Of a stretch of 64,000 nt of DNA, positions 7,988 through 16,017 are shown piece by piece; the stretch's first letter is position 1; each line of letters begins with the position of its first letter. This stretch comes from Deltaproteobacteria bacterium (GTDB taxonomy: Bacteria; Desulfobacterota; Desulfomonilia; UBA1062), in contig JAGOOG010000012.1 of assembly GCA_017992605.1 (NCBI GenBank), forward strand, positions 1 through 64,000, given 5' to 3'. The position numbers and the translations under genes were made by a program. Below the pieces are notes generated by a model. The model was not told the DNA's origin. It saw nothing but the letters and a program-made list of their open reading frames with translations, and ran no database searches.

Positions 7988-8785
7988 TCACTCCTCGTCC
8001 TTGCCGAGGTACGCCTCGATGACGTCCTGGTTGTTGTAGATCGCTTCCGGACCGCCCTCGGCGATCTTCTTGCCCTCGTCCATAACCACCACCCAGTCCG
8101 AGATGCCCATGACCACGTTCATGTCATGCTCAATGAGCAGAATGGTGAGGTCCTCGTGACGGATGAGGTCTCTGAGGAACTCCATGAGGTCGTGGCTTTC
8201 CCTCGGATTCAGGCCGCTGCTGGGCTCGTCCAGGACCAGGAGCCGGGGTTGTGTCGCCAGGGCTCGGGCGATCTCCAGCATCCGCTGCGATCCATAGGCG
8301 ATGTTCTTGGCCAGTTCGTCTGCAAAACCTGCAAGCTCCACCTGGGCGATCCGGTCCTCGGCGACCTTCCTGATGCAATCCTCTTCCTTCCTCATGGCAG
8401 GCGTTCTGAATATGGAAGAGAAGAGCCCGGATCTCGCCCTGCAGTGCTGGCCTGCCATGACGTTCTCCAGGCAGGTCATGTCCGGGAAGAGCCGGATGTT
8501 CTGAAAGGTCCTAGCAATTCCTGTGGAAACTATCTGGTGAGGTTTCCTGCCGGTGATTGTCTCTCCCAGGAAGATGACGTCGCCGTGCTCGGGTTTGTAG
8601 ATCCCGGTCACCACGTTGAACACGGTGGTCTTTCCAGCTCCGTTCGGCCCGATGATGCTCAGGATCTCCCCCTTGTGCACGGTGAGGTCGAAATCGCTCA
8701 CCGCGCGGAGTCCGCCGAAGATCTTGGTGAGTCCTCTGGTGACTAGGACCGCCTCGGATGAGGCATGTTGCCTAGTTCCCCCCAT
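7988..8785 (-). CDS. livG: Branched-chain amino-acid-type ABC transporter ATPase LivG
   Basis: 265 residues from the ATG at 8785, chosen because GGAGG lies 9 bases upstream. The ATG at 8794 abuts that GGAGG and is less likely. Walker A GPNGAGKTTVFNVVTGIY near residue 47. The LivG-specific extended loop (FRTPAMRKEEDCIRKVAEDRI) lies between Walker A and the signature GSQRMLEIARAL, followed by Walker B LLVLDEPSSGLNP and LLIEHDMNVVMGISD. The first codons overlap the end of livM, so the two are coupled. Partner of LivF as the cytoplasmic ATPase pair. Confidence 0.93.
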   Translation of the reverse strand: MGGTRQHASSEAVLVTRGLTKIFGGLRAVSDFDLTVHKGEILSIIGPNGAGKTTVFNVVTGIYKPEHGDVIFLGETITGRKPHQIVSTGIARTFQNIRLFPDMTCLENVMAGQHCRARSGLFSSIFRTPAMRKEEDCIRKVAEDRIAQVELAGFADELAKNIAYGSQRMLEIARALATQPRLLVLDEPSSGLNPRESHDLMEFLRDLIRHEDLTILLIEHDMNVVMGISDWVVVMDEGKKIAEGGPEAIYNNQDVIEAYLGKDEE

Positions 8786-9773
8786 CACCGGCATCCTCCA
8801 TGAGGGGGTGGAGCGCTACGCCGCCGCGCTTTCTCGGCCAGAAGCCGCCCGGGCGAACCATCATCATGATGATCATGATGGATCCGAACACGAGCATGCG
8901 GTACATGGCAAAGGGCCTGAAGACTTCGGGGAAAAGGCTGATGAACGCCGCCCCGATGAGCACGCCCGGGATGGAGCCCATGCCTCCGATGAGCACGATG
9001 CAGAACATGAGGCATGACTCCCAGAAGGTGAAGCTCTCGGGAGAGACGCACATGAGCTTGCTGGCGTAGATGTTGCCCGCCACCCCGGCCAGTGCCGCAC
9101 CGATGACAACGGCAAGGAGCTTGTAGTTCCGCACATTGATACCCGTCGACCCGGCTGCTGTGCTGTCCTCCCTGATGCAGTTCCAGGCCCTGCCGATGCG
9201 TGAATGCTGGAGGCTGATGAGCCCCACGATGGACAGACCCACCACGATCCAGATGAGGAAATAGTACTCGATGGATGAATCGATGACGATGGAGGGGGTA
9301 AGCTTCGGGAATTCGATACCGAAGACCCCGTTGGGTCCCCCGGTGAGGTCGAAGGGATTGTTGATGAGACCGATCCTGACTATCTCGCCTACACCGAGCG
9401 TAACGATGAGGAAGTAATCCCCCTGGAGGTGAATGACCGGCGAAAAGACGATATAGGCGAACAGTGCCGCCGCCAAGGCGCTGATGGGCAGCAGGACGAG
9501 GATGGGGACACCATAGCGTGTGTTGAGGATCGCGGTCACATACGCGCCTATGGCGTAAAAGCCAGCGTGACCCAGGTCGAAGAGCCCGACCTCACCCAGC
9601 ACGATGTTGAGACTCAGGCCCAGCAGGGCATAGATCCCGAAGAAGAAGGCGATGTCGATGAAATAGTCGCTCACGAAGAACGGGTATACGGCGATGAGAG
9701 CGATAAAGCCTACGGGAACGTACCACGGCGTGGTGGTAAAGATCCTCGAGAATGCCGTCTCCTTACCGCTCAT
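8772..9773 (-). CDS. livM: Branched-chain amino-acid-type ABC transporter permease LivM
   Basis: 333 residues with about eight to ten hydrophobic segments. LivM hallmarks are YALLGLSLNIVLGEVGLFDLGHAGFYAIGAY near residue 50, a GRAWNCIREDSTAAGSTGINV cytoplasmic loop near 195 and GMGSIPGVLIGAAFI near 275. Inner membrane. It begins 4 bases after livH ends and overlaps livG, which keeps the usual gene order H-M-G-F. Confidence 0.93.
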   Translation of the reverse strand: MSGKETAFSRIFTTTPWYVPVGFIALIAVYPFFVSDYFIDIAFFFGIYALLGLSLNIVLGEVGLFDLGHAGFYAIGAYVTAILNTRYGVPILVLLPISALAAALFAYIVFSPVIHLQGDYFLIVTLGVGEIVRIGLINNPFDLTGGPNGVFGIEFPKLTPSIVIDSSIEYYFLIWIVVGLSIVGLISLQHSRIGRAWNCIREDSTAAGSTGINVRNYKLLAVVIGAALAGVAGNIYASKLMCVSPESFTFWESCLMFCIVLIGGMGSIPGVLIGAAFISLFPEVFRPFAMYRMLVFGSIMIIMMMVRPGGFWPRKRGGVALHPLMEDAGDGGN

Positions 9774-9777
9774 GGCC

Positions 9778-10689
9778 CTATACCTTCTCGGCTGTCTTTT
9801 CCCCGAACAGGCCGGTGGGCCTGAAGATGAGCACGAGGATAAGGATGATGAACACGAACACGTCCTTCCAGGCAGCCGAGATGTATGCCGCGCCCAGCAT
9901 TTCGAGGACGCCGAGTATGAGTCCGCCGAACATGGCCCCGGGGAGGTTCCCGATGCCGCCCAGGATGGTTGCCGTAAAGGCCTTGAGCCCGTAGTTCCAG
10001 CCCATGGTGAAGCTTATCTGGCGGTAATACATGCCCACCATGACCCCTGCCATGGCGCCCAACGCCGGACCCAGGGTGAAGATGAAGAGGATGACCTTGT
10101 TGAAATTGATGCCCATGAGGGAAGCCGTGTTCCTGTCGTGGGCCGTTGCTCTGACGGCAGCGCCGAAGGTTGTTTTCTGTATGACGTAGTAAAGCACGGA
10201 CATGAGCAGGAAGGACAGCGCAAGGATGATGATCTGGAGCAGGGTGATGTTGATCTGGCCGATCTGGAAGCGCATGGCAGGGATGAGTTCCGAGGGATAT
10301 GCCTGGTAGCGCGGTCCCCAGATGACCATGATGGCGTTCTGCAGAAAGATGGATGCCCCAAGCGCCGATACGACCGCGGGGAGGCGCCCCGCGGGATAGA
10401 CTGGCCGATACGCGATGCGCTCCACTATGATGCCCACGATCCCCAGGCTGATGGCGGCAACACCAAGTGCCGCCATCATGCCCACCCATGGTCCGAAAAA
10501 GGTGGTCGCTGCACCCACGCCAAAGACCAGAAGGGTGTAGCCGAGATATGAGCCCAGGGTGAAAAAATCACCGTGGGCGAAGTTGATGAGCTTCAAAACG
10601 CCGTAGACCATCGAGTATCCCAGCGCGATGAGCGCGTAGAATGACCCGATGGTCAGGCCGTTTATGAGCTGTTCGAGCAACAGTTGCAT
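9778..10689 (-). CDS. livH: Branched-chain amino-acid-type ABC transporter permease LivH
   Basis: 303 residues, typical LivH. The N-terminal INGLTIGSFYALIALGYSMVYGVLKLINFAHGDF motif region is diagnostic. GAAVRATAHDRNTASLMGINF (about residue 185) is the conserved cytoplasmic loop that contacts the ATPases, and AFTATILGGIGNLPGAMFGGL follows near the C-terminus. About eight membrane segments. It follows livK by 28 bases, so binding protein and permeases are expected to be co-transcribed from the promoter upstream of livK. Confidence 0.93.
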   Translation of the reverse strand: MQLLLEQLINGLTIGSFYALIALGYSMVYGVLKLINFAHGDFFTLGSYLGYTLLVFGVGAATTFFGPWVGMMAALGVAAISLGIVGIIVERIAYRPVYPAGRLPAVVSALGASIFLQNAIMVIWGPRYQAYPSELIPAMRFQIGQINITLLQIIILALSFLLMSVLYYVIQKTTFGAAVRATAHDRNTASLMGINFNKVILFIFTLGPALGAMAGVMVGMYYRQISFTMGWNYGLKAFTATILGGIGNLPGAMFGGLILGVLEMLGAAYISAAWKDVFVFIILILVLIFRPTGLFGEKTAEKV

Positions 10690-10717
10690 GATCTTCTGAG
10701 GTGCAGCACCTGCCCTG

Positions 10718-11875
10718 TTACTTCGAGATTACTATTTTGCCGGCATCGTCTACCACGTAGAGATAGAACGGGACGCCTTCACGGTCGCCCTGGGCGGTAA
10801 AGCCGATGGGACCGGTGATGCCGGGCACGCCGTTCACGCTGTTGCGCAGGTAGGCGGCCAGCTTGTCCGAATCCGTGGACTTGGTCTTGTCGATGGCATA
10901 GGCGATAATGTTCACGGCATCGGCTGCATAAATGGGCCAGGGGCTCGACGGGATCTCGCCGTACTTTGCCTTGTACGCTGCGAGGAATTCCTTGGCCTCC
11001 TTGTAGGGAAGGTCGCCGGGCAGGGGCTCGTTGGTCATGTAACAGCCCTTTGCCAGTTTGAGGCCCGCGATCTTCACGAACTCGTCGTTGATGGCCGCAT
11101 TGCCGCCCACGAAGGGACATTTGACGCCGATATCCCTTGCCTGGGTCACGAGCAGCGCCGCCTCGGCGTAGTAGCCGGTGAAGTACCAGACATCGGGTTT
11201 GCTCTCGCGCAGGTTGGTCAGCGATACCTTGTAATCCTTTTCCCCCGGGGTGATGGCATCGAAATACACGAGCTCGACCTTCTTGGCCTTGATCATGGGA
11301 TCCAGGGCCTTTTTCGTGTCCTCGGCAAGGCCTTTGCCGAAGGCGGTGTTGTCATGCATGATGGCGATGCGCTTGGCCTTGAACCTGGCAGGAACGGCAT
11401 CGGCGAAGAACTTGCCCTGCGAGTCGTCACGGCCGCAGGTGCGGAAGAAGTACTTGAAGTTCCGCTCGGTAAGTCTCACCGCGGTCACGCCGTATCCGAT
11501 GTTCACCTTCTTGAACTTCTCGTAGATGTTGGAAGCCGGTTCGCACACCGATGATCCGTAGGTCGAAACTGCAGCAACCACGTCCTTCTGGCCCACGAGC
11601 TTCTGGGCTGCCAGTGCGCCGGTCTTTGGTTCACCGGCATCGTCTTCAACCTTGATGACAACCTTGCGGCCGCCCAGGATGCCGCCCTTCTTGTTGATGA
11701 GATCCGCCGCGATCTCGCATGACTGCTTGGCCATCTGGCCCTCGTAGGCCCAGGCACCGGTGATGGGGCCCTGCAGGCCTATGACCACCGTGTCCGAGGC
11801 TGCCTGTGCCTGAGGCTGGCCGAGTATACAGAACAAACCGCACACCAGTACAATGAACAATCCCTTGATCTTCAT
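10718..11875 (-). CDS. livK: Branched-chain amino-acid-type ABC transporter substrate-binding protein
   Basis: 385-residue periplasmic type I binding protein. I prefer the ATG at 11875 (MKIKGLFIVLVCGLFCILG, then PQAQAA, a cleavable signal peptide). An AGAGGGGGGA stretch lies about 10 bases upstream; the alternative ATG at 11884 is too close to it. Mature features are VIGLQGPITGAWAYEGQMAKQ, GGRKVVIKVEDDAGEPKTGA, AVSTYGSSVCEPASNIYEK and a C-terminal GVPGITGPIGFTAQGDREG. It captures the ligand and delivers it to LivHM. First gene of the operon, with the promoter at 11976-12004. Confidence 0.92.
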   Translation of the reverse strand: MKIKGLFIVLVCGLFCILGQPQAQAASDTVVIGLQGPITGAWAYEGQMAKQSCEIAADLINKKGGILGGRKVVIKVEDDAGEPKTGALAAQKLVGQKDVVAAVSTYGSSVCEPASNIYEKFKKVNIGYGVTAVRLTERNFKYFFRTCGRDDSQGKFFADAVPARFKAKRIAIMHDNTAFGKGLAEDTKKALDPMIKAKKVELVYFDAITPGEKDYKVSLTNLRESKPDVWYFTGYYAEAALLVTQARDIGVKCPFVGGNAAINDEFVKIAGLKLAKGCYMTNEPLPGDLPYKEAKEFLAAYKAKYGEIPSSPWPIYAADAVNIIAYAIDKTKSTDSDKLAAYLRNSVNGVPGITGPIGFTAQGDREGVPFYLYVVDDAGKIVISK

Positions 11876-11975
11876 GAACGACATTCCCCCCTCTGTTAAG
11901 AGATGTGTATCGTGGATGGGTTTGCAGGAAGCGAAACCACCACAATCCCCCTATCGTGAGGATAGAAGGAAAAAA

Positions 11976-12004
11976 AGTATAGTTTTGCCATGGTGGGGTG
12001 TCAA
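11976..12004 (-). promoter_or_regulatory. Near-consensus sigma70 promoter of the liv operon
   Basis: Minus strand TTGACA (12004-11999), exactly 17 bases, then TATACT (11981-11976). Predicted transcription start is near 11969, giving a leader of about 95 bases before livK. This is one of the best promoter matches in the window and implies high basal expression of the transporter. Confidence 0.8.
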
Positions 12005-12018
12005 GGAGAAAGTACTTA

Positions 12019-12043
12019 CAGGCTTTCTGTCTCGGAAAGCCTG
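12019..12043. other. 9-bp inverted repeat just upstream of the liv promoter
   Basis: CAGGCTTTC (12019-12027) and GAAAGCCTG (12035-12043) are perfect reverse complements around 7 bases. It lies 15 bases upstream of the liv -35 and beyond the proX terminator. It has no U-tract, so an activator/operator site is as likely as a second terminator. Confidence 0.4.
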
Positions 12044-12084
12044 GGCGACGCACGCTTGTGACCTTACGGCGCGTTCAATGCCAT

Positions 12085-12114
12085 GAAAAAAGCAGCCGCC
12101 CTGCGGGCGGCTGC
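12085..12114 (-). terminator. Intrinsic terminator of the proVWX operon
   Basis: On the minus strand GCAGCCGCC and GGCGGCTGC (12092-12100 and 12106-12114) form a perfect 9-bp GC stem with a 5-base loop, followed directly by six or more Ts (complement of 12086-12091). It sits about 60 bases after the binding-protein stop codon and insulates it from the liv operon. Confidence 0.85.
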
Positions 12115-12176
12115 CATGCACTTGGGATAACAGAATTGATGAGCAGGCGTTTTAACGAAACATCATACTCCCGACG

Positions 12177-13028
12177 CTAATTCAGCCAGGCATTCACCTT
12201 GTCCGGGTTTTCCTTAATCCAGCGCTTGGCCGAATCGTACGGATCTGCACCGTCGGCGTTCCATCCCATTACCAGACCGATATCTGCAAGGGTCCAGTGG
12301 AACTTGTCCAGGAACCGGTAGACATCGGGCTTGTCCTTGTCGAGTCCCTTGCGGACGATCGTGCGGATCTCTTCGGAGCCGCCATAAATATTCTTGGGGT
12401 CCTTGAGATATTTGAGGTCCCACCTGGCGAATTTCCAGTGGGGGGTCCATCCGGTTACCACGACCCATTCCTTCTTCTTGATCTTGTCCTTCAAGACCGC
12501 CGTCATCATGGCGCCAGAGCCTTCCATGAGCTTGAAGTTCGTCATGTTATAGTCCTTGAGGGCCTTTTCGGTCAGGCTCATGATGCCGGCACCCGGGTCT
12601 ATACCGGTGATCTCGCCATTGAATTTTTTTGCCTGGGCATTGAGTTCTTCAATGGAGTCAATGGTGACATAGGTCGGTACCACCAACCCGATGGCGGCAC
12701 CTTCACAATTTATTCCGAGATCCACCACCTTGTCCTTGACCTTTTCCATGTAATGCTTGTGGGTGTGGGGCAGCCAGGCCGTCGTCAGACCGTCGACATC
12801 ACCCGATGCGACTGCCTGCCACATGGCGGCTGCACTGACAGGAAGGAGGTCGACCTCGTACCCCAATTTCTGTTCCAGCACTGCCTTGACGACATTGGCG
12901 CTGGCTGTGGCGCAAGCCCACTCGACGTAGGCGATTTCGACCTTGCCCTTTGCGGCTTGTGCGTTGGTGATGAAGCCAGTGATTGCAAAGATACAGATGA
13001 ATACGACCAGTAAGCCAATTCGTTTCAT
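12177..13028 (-). CDS. proX: Glycine-betaine/proline-type ABC transporter substrate-binding protein
   Basis: 283 residues from the ATG at 13028, which has AGGAGA 7 bases upstream and opens a signal peptide (MKRIGLLVVFICIFAITGF, then ITNAQA). OpuAC-type fold: VEIAYVEWACATASANVVKAVLEQKLGYEV, SAAAMWQAVASGDVDGLTTAWLPHTH, GAAIGLVVPTYV, TGIDPGAGIM and VVTGWTPHWKFARWDL. The Trp-rich cage residues (W in WACAT, WLPH, GWTPHWKFARW) are those used by this family to hold quaternary ammonium groups. Expected to be periplasmic, binding glycine betaine, carnitine or choline-like solutes. Last gene of the operon before a strong terminator. Confidence 0.88.
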   Translation of the reverse strand: MKRIGLLVVFICIFAITGFITNAQAAKGKVEIAYVEWACATASANVVKAVLEQKLGYEVDLLPVSAAAMWQAVASGDVDGLTTAWLPHTHKHYMEKVKDKVVDLGINCEGAAIGLVVPTYVTIDSIEELNAQAKKFNGEITGIDPGAGIMSLTEKALKDYNMTNFKLMEGSGAMMTAVLKDKIKKKEWVVVTGWTPHWKFARWDLKYLKDPKNIYGGSEEIRTIVRKGLDKDKPDVYRFLDKFHWTLADIGLVMGWNADGADPYDSAKRWIKENPDKVNAWLN

Positions 13029-13078
13029 AGAGATTCTCCTTTCAGTGTGTGGTTGATCGAGACAGGACACGGGCACCA

Positions 13079-13930
13079 CTATTCGGCGTGGACCATTCCC
13101 CTGCTTTTCCTGCCGACGCCCTGCATGACCCTGTCGAGGATCATGGCTATGATCACGATGGCGATTCCCGCCTCGAATCCCTTGTCAGGCTGGAGGCGCT
13201 GTATGGCCTTCCAGACCTCTCCTCCGAGACCTTTGGCTCCGATCATGGATGCAATGACCACCATGGACAGGGCAAGCATGATCGTCTGGTTGATGCCTGC
13301 CATGATGGTGGGTGTTGCCATGGGGAGCTGGAGCTTGAACAGCTTCTGACCCTTGGTGCTCCCGAAGGCGTCCGCTGCCTCCACCAGTTCGACGGGCACC
13401 TGTTTGATGCCCAGGCAGGTGAGCCTGATTGCCGGCGGCATGGCGAAGATCACGGTGGAAAAGATGGCACCAACAGGCCCCAGGCCGAACAACGGAATGG
13501 CCGGGATCAGGTACACAAAGGCCGGCATGGTCTGCATGACATCCAGGATGGGCATGATGACCCGGTAGGAATTCGTGCTGAGTGAGGCGAGGATCCCCAG
13601 GGGCAACCCTATTGCAATGGCGATGAGTGTTGATATGAGGACGAGGGCGATGGTGCTCACCGTAGGTGCCCAGAGCCCCATGTTCCAGATCAAAAGGAGG
13701 CCTATCAGCGTAAACAGGGTGATGCCCTTCTTCCTGCTCAGGGAATATGCAAGGGCCGTAAAGAATCCTATGAGGACCCATGTCGGGAAGAACATCATGC
13801 CGTTGACCAGGATGTCGATGCCATTCTCCGTTATCTCGGAGAAAGCCTTGGTAATGAAGGACATGTGCTCCGTGAAGAGGTCTATTGCCAGTTCGATGGA
13901 CTTCCCTATGGGTATTCTAATGATTTCCAT
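13079..13930 (-). CDS. proW: Glycine-betaine/proline-type ABC transporter permease
   Basis: 283 residues with about six membrane segments. ProW-like motifs: ISTLIAIAIGLPLGILAS, IMPILDVMQTMPAFVYLIP, then AIRLTCLGIKQVPVELVEAADAFGST (the EAA loop that docks the ATPase) and KLQLPMATPTIMAGINQTIMLALSMVVIASMIGAKGLGGEV. AAGGAGTG lies upstream of the ATG. The start overlaps the end of proV by 14 bases. It is shorter than E. coli ProW (354) because it lacks the long N-terminal extension. Confidence 0.9.
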   Translation of the reverse strand: MEIIRIPIGKSIELAIDLFTEHMSFITKAFSEITENGIDILVNGMMFFPTWVLIGFFTALAYSLSRKKGITLFTLIGLLLIWNMGLWAPTVSTIALVLISTLIAIAIGLPLGILASLSTNSYRVIMPILDVMQTMPAFVYLIPAIPLFGLGPVGAIFSTVIFAMPPAIRLTCLGIKQVPVELVEAADAFGSTKGQKLFKLQLPMATPTIMAGINQTIMLALSMVVIASMIGAKGLGGEVWKAIQRLQPDKGFEAGIAIVIIAMILDRVMQGVGRKSRGMVHAE

Positions 13931-15116
13931 TGGCAGTCACTCCTTCCGACAGGGCTGCGAGCAGGGAACCCCTCACGATCACACCCATGAGCCGGTCTTC
14001 CTTGTCCACCACGGCCAGAGGACTGCTGTTCACCAGCAGCGGGAAGAGATCGGTGGCCGGCGTGTCCGGAGACGTCTTCTGGAGGTCCTGATTCAGGATG
14101 CGGGACAGGTCTTTTTCCCCTCTCTTCAGGGCCTCGGTCGCGTCATCCGCGGTCACTATCCCGACGAGCTTGCCCTTGTGCTGGACAAATATGCTCGATA
14201 TGCCGGCCTTGTTCATCTTCCACAGGGCTGCACGCGGCCCGTCATGTGCATAGCTCGCAACCTCGAGGGGGTTCTTCATGATTGTCTCGGCGGTGAGCAC
14301 CTTCGATAGGTCAATGTCCTCGACGAATTTCTCCACATAGGTATTGGCAGGGTTGGTGAGTATTTCTTCTGCGGTCCCCTCCTGCACTATGATGCCGTCT
14401 TTCATGAGGATGATCCTGTCACCGAGCTTCAGTGCCTCATCGAGGTCATGGCTGATGAAGATGATGGTCTTGTGCATCTTTTCCTGGAGTTTGAGGAGCT
14501 CGTCCTGCATGTCACGTCGAATGAGCGGGTCCAGCGCGCTGAAGGCCTCGTCCATGAGCATGATGTCGGGGTCGAGCGCAAGTGCCCTGGCGAGACCGAC
14601 ACGCTGCTGCATGCCTCCGCTGAGCTGGGCGGGGTATGAATGTTCCCACCCCTTCAGCCCCACCTGTTCCAGGGCTGCCATGGCCCGGTCTTTCCGGGAG
14701 TTCGGATCAACCTTCTGGATTTCGAGACCGTACTCCACGTTCCTGATCACGGTCCGGTGGGGAAACAGGGCGAAATGCTGGAAAACCATGCCGAAGCGTT
14801 TCTGCCTGATATCCCGAAGGTTGTCTTTTGAAAGGGATGTGATCTCGATGTCTTCAAGAAAAACCTTGCCCGCGGACGGTTCGATGAGACGGTTGATGCA
14901 GCGGACCAGTGTGGACTTGCCGCTCCCGGACAGACCCATGACCACGAGGATCTCCCCTTCGTGTACGGTGAAGGATACGTCGGCAATTCCCACGCTGAGT
15001 TTGGTCCTCTTCATGATCTCATCCTTCGAGACCCCATCCCTGAGCATCTTTATGGCCCTGTCGGGTTGAGGCCCGAAGATCTTGTAGAGGTCCTTGACGA
15101 TGATCTTTTCAGTCAT
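13917..15116 (-). CDS. proV: Glycine-betaine/proline-type ABC transporter ATPase with CBS domains
   Basis: 399 residues from the ATG at 15116; a GTG at 15128 is possible and neither has a strong Shine-Dalgarno. N-terminal ATPase: a ProV-type leader (DRAIKMLRDGVSKDEIMKRT), Walker A GLSGSGKSTLVRC near residue 63, signature LSGGMQQRVGLARALA near 165, and Walker B IMLMDEAFSALDPLIR. A tandem CBS pair follows (about residues 275-395), starting ETIMKNPLEVASYAHDGPRAALWKM. In OpuA/ProV systems the CBS module senses ionic strength and gates transport, which supports an osmoprotectant role. A 19-bp imperfect palindrome lies just upstream (15133-15151). Confidence 0.9.
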   Translation of the reverse strand: MTEKIIVKDLYKIFGPQPDRAIKMLRDGVSKDEIMKRTKLSVGIADVSFTVHEGEILVVMGLSGSGKSTLVRCINRLIEPSAGKVFLEDIEITSLSKDNLRDIRQKRFGMVFQHFALFPHRTVIRNVEYGLEIQKVDPNSRKDRAMAALEQVGLKGWEHSYPAQLSGGMQQRVGLARALALDPDIMLMDEAFSALDPLIRRDMQDELLKLQEKMHKTIIFISHDLDEALKLGDRIILMKDGIIVQEGTAEEILTNPANTYVEKFVEDIDLSKVLTAETIMKNPLEVASYAHDGPRAALWKMNKAGISSIFVQHKGKLVGIVTADDATEALKRGEKDLSRILNQDLQKTSPDTPATDLFPLLVNSSPLAVVDKEDRLMGVIVRGSLLAALSEGVTANGNH

Positions 15117-15132
15117 GTTCTGTCTCACTTAC

Positions 15133-15151
15133 GGGAACAAGGCTTGTCCCC
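15133..15151. promoter_or_regulatory. Palindrome upstream of proV, possible MarR operator
   Basis: GGGAACAAG and CTTGTCCCC flank a single central G; 8 of 9 arm positions pair (one A/C mismatch). It sits 17 bases upstream of the proV ATG. The half-site ACAAG also occurs in the palindrome in front of the MarR gene (15863-15877), although the spacing differs, so a shared regulator is only a suggestion. Confidence 0.35.
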
Positions 15152-15234
15152 AGTCTTGATCCAAACAATGCCAAGATCCTTCCTGATGATGGTTAATCCT
15201 AGGCTGTATAGCGAGGGAACGATGGCGCTCGATC

Positions 15235-15846
15235 CTACTCCTTTTCCTTCATCATGCTGAGCATCCTCTCCAGGGAGAGGGCTATGGAAACCTGCTCAAG
15301 TTCAGGCATCTCAGAGATGGCATGTATAAGCCTTCCCTGGAGAGGCAGAGGGGCCTTGGAGCTCAGGGCTTTTCCTTCCTCTGTGGTGGAAATGAGGACC
15401 TTTCTGCGATCGTGGAGCTGGCGTTCCCGGTGCACGAGTTTCTTCTGCTCGAGCCTGTCGACGATGCCATTGGCCGTACTCATGCTCAGGCTCACCTGTT
15501 TCCCGAGATCGGACAGGGTGAGGGGGCCGTTCTTCACGATGGCATAGAGACAGACGAGCTGTGGTCCCGTTATCTGGTACTCGGTGGCGAGTTGGCGAGA
15601 ATAGCTGTCCACGTAGTGCATGATATGACGAAGGGTCATGAGAATACGAAAACCGTAGCTTTCCTGGTGGTCCTCCCTGGGATAGTCACTTTCGAGAGGA
15701 CGAAAAGGCTCCTCCAGGTCTTGAACCAGAAGGACAGGGGGTATTTCTGCCGTCCCGGGCATGGCATCCGTGTCCAAGGGCTCTATTTTTCGAGGAGCCT
15801 CAGGTGATTGTGTGATGTCGCTTGTTTTATCTGGGATGTTGGCCAT
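15235..15846 (-). CDS. MarR-family transcriptional regulator
   Basis: 203 residues from the ATG at 15846 (MANIPDK). An upstream in-frame start at 15936 would add a Cys-rich stretch overlapping the promoter and is unlikely. A Pro/Glu-rich, probably disordered N-terminal extension of about 60 residues precedes the winged helix: ILMTLRHIMHYVDSYSRQLATEY, then GPLTLSDLGKQVSLSMSTANGIVDRLEQ and LVHRERQLHDRRKVLISTTEEGK (wing DRR motif). It lies about 120 bases upstream of proV in the same orientation, so it probably regulates itself and the osmolyte transporter, in the manner of GbsR-like or BetR-like repressors. The ligand is unknown. Confidence 0.85.
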   Translation of the reverse strand: MANIPDKTSDITQSPEAPRKIEPLDTDAMPGTAEIPPVLLVQDLEEPFRPLESDYPREDHQESYGFRILMTLRHIMHYVDSYSRQLATEYQITGPQLVCLYAIVKNGPLTLSDLGKQVSLSMSTANGIVDRLEQKKLVHRERQLHDRRKVLISTTEEGKALSSKAPLPLQGRLIHAISEMPELEQVSIALSLERMLSMMKEKE

Positions 15847-15862
15847 ACAAAAGTTCTTTCGA

Positions 15863-15877
15863 CAAGAATATTTCTTG
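15863..15877. promoter_or_regulatory. Operator candidate at the MarR promoter
   Basis: CAAGAA (15863-15868) and TTCTTG (15872-15877) form a perfect inverted repeat with a 3-base spacer, just downstream of the predicted transcription start. This is a typical position for MarR autorepression. Confidence 0.5.
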
Positions 15878-15885
15878 CACGAAAC

Positions 15886-15914
15886 ATTCTTACACAAAAG
15901 ATATCCTGTGTCAA
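15886..15914 (-). promoter_or_regulatory. Promoter of the MarR gene
   Basis: Minus strand TTGACA (15914-15909) with a TAAGAAT -10 region after 16-17 bases (15892-15886). The -35 is consensus and the -10 is imperfect. Predicted transcription start is near 15880, next to the CAAGAA/TTCTTG palindrome. Confidence 0.5.
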
Positions 15915-16017
15915 TGTACGTCACGCCAGGGGGCATAACTATTGGAATGGTATGGTCAAATAACAGAACAGGATGAGGCTGAACAGGGAACAGGTTCTCC
16001 TGAGGGGATTGGGAGAA

